Shown in pieces: positions 59,151 through 64,000 of a DNA stretch of 64,000 nucleotides. The notes beneath the pieces are model-generated. The model was not told where the DNA came from. It made no database searches and saw only the letters and a program-made list of their open reading frames with translations. Source of the stretch: Citrobacter telavivensis (GTDB lineage Bacteria > Pseudomonadota > Gammaproteobacteria > Enterobacterales > Enterobacteriaceae); the NCBI GenBank assembly GCA_009363175.1, contig CP045205.1, positions 1,426,001-1,490,000 on the forward strand, written 5' to 3'. The position numbers and the translations under genes are program-made. Numbering within the stretch: position 1 is the stretch's first letter; every line of letters starts with the position of its first letter.

Positions 59151-59770
59151 AGATGGTATGCCGTCACGGTTCTGTGCGTCCCGGTCAGTGAATCGAACAC
59201 CTCGACATCCGACGCCTGAACAGGCATTCCCGATGCGCGGAGCCGCTGTATATCTGCGGCAATTCGCTGGATCCCCAACCAGAACAGCCCATCCAGGGCG
59301 TTAACCTGCAAACCGCTCTCCAGCGCCAGGCGAAGCCGTTCTTCGGGGTGTTTTGTCTGACTGGCTACCTGCTGATAGGGGGCCGTGGTAATCCTTTCCT
59401 CATCCATACGGCGAATACGCGACGACAGACGATAACGAAAGGCATCGGGGACGCGACTGAGATCGGCACTGATGCTGTAAACCTGCCCACGGCGTTTATC
59501 ATTAATCAGGACGTTTTTTTGGGTGAGGGCAAACTCTTTCCGCAGTTTATCGATCAGTTGCGGGGTGCGGGTGAGCAGTAAACGAAAGGGCAGTTCGAAG
59601 CTGGTCACGTAATCGACGTTGAGCAGCGCAATACGCAGTCGTTCTTCAACGCCAGCGTTCTCTTGTTGGCACTCCGCCAGAACCTCCTGCCATTGGCGGG
59701 TAATACGCGGCGACTCGTTGATTTCAGTGAAGTGATATTTCTCAATCAGGTAATCGATACGCCTGGTCAT
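59147..59770 (-). CDS. Hypothetical protein with a possible C-terminal winged-helix-like segment
   Basis: 207 residues, no signal peptide or membrane helix, strongly basic and Arg-rich (DAFRYRLSSRIRRMDEER). I do not recognise the family. Two short segments are alike (VEERLRIALLNVDYVTSFELPFRLLL and PEERLRLALESGLQVNALDGLFWL), so the protein appears to contain an internal duplication of about 100 residues. The C-terminus (IQRIAADIQRLRASGMPVQASDVEVFDS) looks like a small HTH. Convergent with the HD gene, overlapping by 4 bp. Confidence 0.6.
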   Translation of the reverse strand: MTRRIDYLIEKYHFTEINESPRITRQWQEVLAECQQENAGVEERLRIALLNVDYVTSFELPFRLLLTRTPQLIDKLRKEFALTQKNVLINDKRRGQVYSISADLSRVPDAFRYRLSSRIRRMDEERITTAPYQQVASQTKHPEERLRLALESGLQVNALDGLFWLGIQRIAADIQRLRASGMPVQASDVEVFDSLTGTHRTVTAYHL

Positions 59771-60050
59771 TTTTTTCCCCCCATCCCATCTGCCTGTGCG
59801 CTAGTGGCACAACATAGCATAGAGAAAGAGACAGAATACAGAAAGAGACGAATTGTCATCCATTTAAGAATGTTTAAGAATCCAAACTAAAATCTATATT
59901 TTCAATGAGTTAGGAAAATCATGTCAGTTAAGACTTTTTAATTGAGGTATTCAATTATTTCCTAATATAGTTTTAATACCGCGCCAGATGATATAGCAGA
60001 ACGGAAATAAACGGCAAGTTAAATGGATTATTAATACGGAAGTAAAAGCG

Positions 60051-60602
60051 ATGACGATATATATTATAAGCAACAATAACTTTTTGCAGGACGGGATAGT
60101 CTTGTTGGCAAAAGAGGCCAACCTGGAAATTGTGAAAGAAACCATGCACCACTTGCCTGTAGAAAAACTCACTTTCGACGATACCGTGATTTTGCATCTC
60201 AATCTGTTCAACAAAAGTTGTGCCAGGGAAATATCCCGTCTCAACAAAAAATGTAAGTTGCTGATTATACTGAATTCTGAACGCAGCGCACTGGTATTTG
60301 ATGCCGACATGATTGTCAGTGCCCGACAATCCCTGCTGGCACTGACGATGATTATTACGCGTCTGGCGAGCATGGAAAAGCGGCAGGTTATCCGGAATCA
60401 TATTCTCAATCGCGTCGAGAAAATGATTATTTGTGAATCGCTGCAGGGAAAAGATATTAACCTGATTGCCGAATCATTGGCGTTGCCTCCGAAACGGGTA
60501 TACACCTATCGCAATCTCGCGTGCAAGAAATTGGGGGGCCACAGGGTCCACGATCTGCTGCTAATCAAAGAGAATTTACTGGAAGAGACGATGTTTTTGT
60601 AA
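60051..60602 (+). CDS. LuxR-type HTH protein (orphan)
   Basis: 183 residues. The first 110 resemble a degenerate receiver-like domain (TIYIISNNNFLQDGIVLLAKE, DDTVILHLNLFN), with no clear acidic pocket or phospho-acceptor pattern. The C-terminal part (VEKMIICESLQGKDINLIAESLALPPKRVYTYRNLACKKLG) is a LuxR/GerE-type HTH. It stands alone between a hypothetical gene and a CadC-like/FidL-like pair. AT-rich, like the other LuxR-type regulator genes in this window. Target unknown; fimbrial genes would be the natural guess. Confidence 0.75.
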   Translation: MTIYIISNNNFLQDGIVLLAKEANLEIVKETMHHLPVEKLTFDDTVILHLNLFNKSCAREISRLNKKCKLLIILNSERSALVFDADMIVSARQSLLALTMIITRLASMEKRQVIRNHILNRVEKMIICESLQGKDINLIAESLALPPKRVYTYRNLACKKLGGHRVHDLLLIKENLLEETMFL

Positions 60603-60635
60603 AAAACGTCAGCCCTGTTAAGCCCAGAGCTGACG
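60602..60635 (-). terminator. Intrinsic terminator after the FidL-like gene (minus strand)
   Basis: CGTCAGC (60607-60613) pairs with GCTGACG (60629-60635). Read on the minus strand the stem is followed by TTTTTT (complement of 60601-60606). It lies 12 bp after the FidL-like stop and just beyond the stop of the convergent LuxR-type gene. Confidence 0.85.
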
Positions 60636-60647
60636 GCGGTAGTTCGT

Positions 60648-61130
60648 TTAGCGGGCGCAGTATAACAGGGGGCGTTTTCCGATGGTAAACAGGAACCCGT
60701 GGACGCCCTGATTGAGAATAGAGTAACTCACATTCTTATCGGGATAGACGTAGAAATCAGGCAGAATATTGGCTAATAACGCATCCGGTAACGTCTCGAT
60801 GATTTCGAACTTATTGATTCTGGTTGAGTGTAAGTGATACGAATCCTGGTTTTCTGTCCAGTTATAGGCGACATCTCGTCTGATCCGTCCTTTAAGTTTG
60901 TTATCTTCAATGTAGGTCCCGCTGACGGCCACGATGCCGTTCTGATTCTTCAGGGAATACATGTAATTCAGCGTAATATTTGCGCGCGCGTTTTTATGAA
61001 ATACCACCAGCGACATCGAACATTCCTGTTTATCGTAATGTTTAGCCATAAGAACATTGTATATCGCGCCGATGAGCACACCCGCGAGTAAAAACACCGC
61101 ACTCATCATCATGATCGTTTTTTTACTCAC
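60648..61130 (-). CDS. FidL-like membrane-anchored protein
   Basis: 160 residues with one N-terminal transmembrane helix (TIMMMSAVFLLAGVLIGAIYNVLM) and a periplasmic domain with two cysteines (QECSMSLVVFHKNARANITLNYMYS, and a terminal LLYCAR). It resembles FidL-type proteins of enterobacteria, which accompany membrane-bound CadC-like regulators. It overlaps the upstream regulator gene by 8 bp, so the products probably work together at the inner membrane. Role unknown. Confidence 0.65.
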   Translation of the reverse strand: MSKKTIMMMSAVFLLAGVLIGAIYNVLMAKHYDKQECSMSLVVFHKNARANITLNYMYSLKNQNGIVAVSGTYIEDNKLKGRIRRDVAYNWTENQDSYHLHSTRINKFEIIETLPDALLANILPDFYVYPDKNVSYSILNQGVHGFLFTIGKRPLLYCAR

Positions 61131-61971
61131 TTCCTACTCCACGAAAAGAGAGTGTGATACAACCCGGAATAGCTGATTTCAGGTAATTCTTGCGACAGAC
61201 AAGAACGGCTAATCCGGGAGACGTTTGTGACAGCGGAAAGTACACCCAGGGATACTTTTCGCAATCGAGGCCAGAACCCAAAATCAACGTCTTGAAGCGT
61301 GCATAACTGTTTTTATTATCGTGGCTGTCATCCGTGATATAGAAATGACAGCCTTTGTCCTGCTCGACGAAGGTATAGCCAGCGAAGAAAGGCTTCGTAT
61401 CACTAAAGTGCCAGGCAAAGTTCATGCCGATTGCACCGATGAAAAATGCCGCTGCCATGGCGATGATACCGACGAAGAGGGGCAATCTGCTGCGCTTACT
61501 CACCGTTACCGTATGGGCAGGAAGTGCAGTTTCTTCCGGTGTAAACTCCGGCTCAGCGTCAGCGTGGTACTCGACATCCAGTTCATCCTCACCCTGTAGG
61601 GTTTCAGAGACCACTTCATCAGCCTGATCTGCCGCAACGCGGGCGATTTTAACGCTTTTGTCGATTTGAAACCCTTTGCGCGGTACCGTGGCGACCAGGA
61701 TTCGGTCGGTCTCACCGACGGCGCGTAGCCCACGACGGACAATAGAGATATTCTGATAAAGGGTGTTTGCTGGAACCAGCATTCCTTCATCTTCCCACAC
61801 CTTTTTGAAAAACTCCTGCTGAGTGACCACGTCCGGCGAAGCCTCAAGCAGCAAAAGCAGACAACGGCTGGCAGGCGTTGTCAAAACGACGTTAATTTCT
61901 GGATTAGTCACAGAAATTAACTTTTTACTGTCAGGTCTGAATTCAATATTATCGTTAATAATCCAGTACAT
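61123..61971 (-). CDS. Membrane-anchored winged-helix regulator (CadC/ToxR-like)
   Basis: 282 residues: N-terminal OmpR-type winged helix (about 1-110: WIINDNIEFRPDSKKLIS, PASRCLLLLLEASPDVVTQQEFFKKVW, NTLYQNISIVRRGL, TVPRKGFQID), an acidic linker (about 110-160), one transmembrane helix (LPLFVGIIAMAAAFFIGAIG) and a periplasmic sensor of about 95 residues with four cysteines. This is the ToxR/CadC design, in which an outside signal alters DNA binding directly. Co-translated with the FidL-like gene. Targets are unknown. Confidence 0.85.
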   Translation of the reverse strand: MYWIINDNIEFRPDSKKLISVTNPEINVVLTTPASRCLLLLLEASPDVVTQQEFFKKVWEDEGMLVPANTLYQNISIVRRGLRAVGETDRILVATVPRKGFQIDKSVKIARVAADQADEVVSETLQGEDELDVEYHADAEPEFTPEETALPAHTVTVSKRSRLPLFVGIIAMAAAFFIGAIGMNFAWHFSDTKPFFAGYTFVEQDKGCHFYITDDSHDNKNSYARFKTLILGSGLDCEKYPWVYFPLSQTSPGLAVLVCRKNYLKSAIPGCITLSFRGVGSE

Positions 61972-62785
61972 ATAGGTTCACGATGTGCGAAAGTTATAAA
62001 GAGTAGAGACTTAAGTGTAGAAAATTCTGAGCATAGTATTACATATACTATATGCGAACACAGTAGCCGTTTGATTTATGAAACTAATGTTTTTGTGCTG
62101 TAGTTTCACATATGTATATAGACAATAAGGAATTTTGTTAATAAAACTAGTGGTTTCTGCCGCTATGTTTAATCCGGTAGTGTAATCGTCTGAGCATTTC
62201 AATGATTAAACTCGGATTGATTACTGCCGCATTGCGGAAATGTTGATCTTATGTCAAAAAGATCAAACAGTTAGTTTGATTATCAGGTGTTGGACTTGAG
62301 AAGCGAATAAATATATTGTACTTGTTATGTTCATTTTGTAGTGACTCCTGCTGGTATTCTGTCCCAAATGGCGTTAGTCGATGACTTTCCGCTTATAAAT
62401 ACGTCATTTCGACTGCCTGACTATCAATTGCGTGGAAAAAACGGAGTAGGAATCTGTTTCAACACGTTGATTTAAGATTCATCATCAGACAATCTTCCCT
62501 TTATGTAATCACGCTTCTTGATTAGTATTTTTTTAATGAAAACAAGGGTTTTTAAATCGTTTATTTGAATAAGATATTATGCCGACACAGCATCAAATAG
62601 TCAATTAGAGCGAATAACCTTAAATACTGTGAAATGCATAATATAAAGTCTTAAATATCTCCATAACCGGTTTTTTATTCTTAGTGATAAGGGAAAGGTG
62701 AGTATTTACTCATCTAACATTAAAGTGGTGGCGGGGGGCATTCACGGGCTATGCTTAGGGGATAAACAAAAAAAGAGGCAATGTC
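61972..62785. other. Long AT-rich gene-free region
   Basis: 814 bp between divergent regulator and yjdI genes. All frames are heavily interrupted; a 63-codon minus-strand frame at 62011-62202 has no ribosome site and odd composition. AT-richness suggests an H-NS-bound control region or remains of lost DNA. A likely yjdI promoter lies close to 62730-62760 (TTCACG, 5-TATGCT). Confidence 0.45.
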
Positions 62786-63016
62786 ATGGATAAGCAACTT
62801 GAGGATGCGGGTTACCGCGTCTATACCGGTGAGAAAATCGATGTTTACTTCAATACGTCGATTTGCCAGCATTCCGGAAATTGTGTACGCGGTAGTGCTA
62901 ACCTTTTCAATCTGAAACGCAAACCGTGGATCATGCCTGATGAAGTTGATGTTTCAACGGTGACCAGGGTTATCGATACCTGCCCAAGCGGGGCGCTGCA
63001 ATATCGTCATAAATAA
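62786..63016 (+). CDS. yjdI: YjdI, small iron-sulfur (divergent 4Fe-4S mono-cluster) protein
   Basis: 76 residues, nearly the E. coli YjdI sequence: GYRVYTGEKIDVYFNTSICQHSGNCVRG, NLFNLKRKPWIMPDEVDV and VIDTCPSGALQYRHK. The cysteines (CQHSGNC and DTCPSG) fit the divergent 4Fe-4S/CDGSH-like domain assigned to this family. Function unknown. GAGG precedes the ATG, and yjdJ follows 12 bp later, as in E. coli. Confidence 0.94.
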   Translation: MDKQLEDAGYRVYTGEKIDVYFNTSICQHSGNCVRGSANLFNLKRKPWIMPDEVDVSTVTRVIDTCPSGALQYRHK

Positions 63017-63028
63017 AGCGAGGGAAAG

Positions 63029-63301
63029 ATGGAAATACGGGAAGGCCACAATAAATTCTATGTCAATGATGCGCAGGGGAATCAGGTCGCTGAAATCGTT
63101 TTTGTTCCGACCGGTGAGCATTTAAGCATTATCGAGCATACTGATGTCGATGCCAGTCTGAAAGGACAAGGCGTCGGAAAACAACTGGTGGCGAAAGTGG
63201 TGGAGAAAATGCGCCGCGAGAATCGCAAAGTTATCCCTCTTTGTCCGTTTGCCAAACATGAGTTTGATAAAACGCGTGAGTATGACGATATTCGGGCCTG
63301 A
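63029..63301 (+). CDS. yjdJ: YjdJ, small GNAT-like acetyltransferase
   Basis: 90 residues of the short GCN5-like (YjdJ/YidJ) acetyltransferase group. The acetyl-CoA loop is in KGQGVGKQLVAKVVEKMRRENRKVIPLCPFAKHEF, nearly identical to E. coli. Co-transcribed with yjdI. The substrate is unknown. Confidence 0.93.
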   Translation: MEIREGHNKFYVNDAQGNQVAEIVFVPTGEHLSIIEHTDVDASLKGQGVGKQLVAKVVEKMRRENRKVIPLCPFAKHEFDKTREYDDIRA

Positions 63302-63307
63302 TAACAT

Positions 63308-63335
63308 GCCGGACAATGCGCCTGAGCAGTCCGGC
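63308..63335. terminator. Hairpin between convergent yjdJ and the LysR gene
   Basis: GCCGGAC (63308-63314) pairs with GTCCGGC (63329-63335) around a 14-base loop and is followed by TAAATTT on the plus strand. It begins 6 bp after the yjdJ stop. Confidence 0.65.
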
Positions 63336-63340
63336 TAAAT

Positions 63341-64000
63341 TTACCCTTCCCGATGCAGTAAATCCTGATAGATGCCGGTTAATATCCCCTGCGGTCCAAA
63401 CTCCTTTTTGATCCACTGGGTCACCTGACCGGTGGCGGAGTGCTGGGTGGCGAGCAGCATCCGCGAATCCTGACGTGGATTATGGATCTGCCGCGTGACC
63501 AGCAGCGAATCTTCCATCGCTTCATGCACCATGTAGTCCGGTAGAAAGCCAATTCCTGCACCGAGGATCTGACACTGGCATTTGGTATTGAAATCCGGCA
63601 CGAGAATCGATTCCTGACCATGCAGCAACCAGCCCACCTTTTTATTAATGGTATGCGCGGTATCTTCCACCATGATATTCGGGTAGAGGCGCAACTGACT
63701 TTCGGCGATCGGCTCTGGCATGAAAGCCAGCGGGTGATCCGGTGCGATCGCAAATGCCCAGCGAATGGCGCCAATTTCAGTGTAATCAATACCGCCGCCG
63801 TCCAGCAGCGTGTCGGGCGCGCCGATGGCAATATTGGCCTGGTTGTTGATGATGGAGTCCCAGACGCCGTTATACACTTCGGTGGTGACCGTAATCTGGC
63901 AGGTCGGAAACTGCTTCTTCAGCACCTGGAGCAATCGCGCGGTATGTTTTGGCGTATATAAGAGCTGATTAATGCAAATACGCACCCGCGCCTCAATGCC
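63341..64000 (-). CDS. LysR family regulator, C-terminal part (cut by window end)
   Basis: The frame is open from the window edge (GIEARVRICINQLLY) to the stop at 63341, giving 219 residues of the ligand-binding domain. The N-terminal HTH lies beyond the window. Segments EVYNGVWDSIINNQANIAIGAP, WAFAIAPDHPLAFM and MVEDTAHTINKKVGWLLHGQESILVPDF resemble the AllS/PunR-type LysR subgroup (purine and allantoin regulators), but I cannot name the gene. Convergent with yjdI-yjdJ. Confidence 0.85.
   Translation of the reverse strand, partial: GIEARVRICINQLLYTPKHTARLLQVLKKQFPTCQITVTTEVYNGVWDSIINNQANIAIGAPDTLLDGGGIDYTEIGAIRWAFAIAPDHPLAFMPEPIAESQLRLYPNIMVEDTAHTINKKVGWLLHGQESILVPDFNTKCQCQILGAGIGFLPDYMVHEAMEDSLLVTRQIHNPRQDSRMLLATQHSATGQVTQWIKKEFGPQGILTGIYQDLLHREG

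Noticed and set aside
62011..62202. A 63-codon minus-strand frame in the AT-rich gap before yjdI
   Set aside because: No ribosome site or recognisable features; short frames in AT-rich DNA are expected by chance.
1..64000. CRISPR arrays, insertion sequences, tRNA or rRNA genes
   Set aside because: I looked for regularly spaced repeats, transposase-like proteins with terminal repeats and tRNA-like cloverleaf stretches and found none. The only recombinases are FimB and FimE, which act on fimS.

Overview
The window reads as chromosome of an enterobacterium close to Citrobacter, Klebsiella and Escherichia. This rests on a type 1 fimbrial locus with fimB/fimE/fimS and a Klebsiella-style fimK, a hypT-iadA-yjiG-yjiH block, an evgA-evgS pair, yjdI-yjdJ and an arsBC tail, all close to E. 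coli proteins as I remember them. I see no rRNA, tRNA, insertion sequence or CRISPR array. The species cannot be fixed from this sequence alone.

Layout. 0-1.1 kb: end of an arsenic resistance operon (arsB, arsC). 1.4-12.2 kb: ten genes on the plus strand, tightly spaced and many overlapping: a PLP enzyme of the D-cysteine desulfhydrase / L-cysteate sulfo-lyase family, an Asp/Glu-type racemase, a taurine/sulfonate-type ABC transporter, an M20 amidohydrolase and a five-gene dipeptide-type ABC transporter. Together they look like a catabolic island for an amino-acid-like sulfur or sulfonate compound and its amide or peptide conjugates. 12.3-17.9 kb: a LacI-type regulator facing a TRAP transporter, SDR and RbsD-like operon. 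The same 12-bp palindrome lies before both, which defines a small local regulon. 18.2-22.3 kb: a second racemase, then yjiH-yjiG-iadA-hypT. 22.7-26.6 kb: evgA-evgS.

27.0-32.4 kb: a LuxR-type regulator and a chaperone-usher fimbrial operon whose usher is broken by a one-base frameshift. 32.6-36.5 kb: aspartase plus a Dcu C4-dicarboxylate carrier with a divergent LysR gene, suited to anaerobic aspartate/fumarate use. 36.6-42.1 kb: an MFS carrier, crotonase and class III CoA-transferase operon, divergent from a solute-binding-like protein that has no signal peptide, with a GntR regulator. 42.4-44.8 kb: a small monooxygenase-fold protein, an EcpR-like regulator, an orphan gene and a decayed gene. 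45.3-46.6 kb: convergent AHL synthase and LuxR receptor genes. 46.8-57.0 kb: complete type 1 fimbrial locus fimB-fimE-fimS-fimAICDFGHK on the minus strand, with the switch in the orientation that points its promoter away from fimA (OFF). 57.9-64 kb: a LOG-family protein, an HD hydrolase, an unknown protein, another LuxR-type protein, a FidL-like/CadC-like pair, yjdI-yjdJ and the 3' part of a LysR gene.

Themes: surface adhesion (two fimbrial systems and possible traces of a third) surrounded by many LuxR-type regulators, quorum sensing beside a c-di-GMP phosphodiesterase gene, and several small uptake-plus-catabolism modules each with its own regulator. The least familiar modules are the 1.4-12.2 kb island, the cytosolic binding-protein/CoA-transferase module at 36.6-42.1 kb, and the quorum-sensing pair next to fimK.
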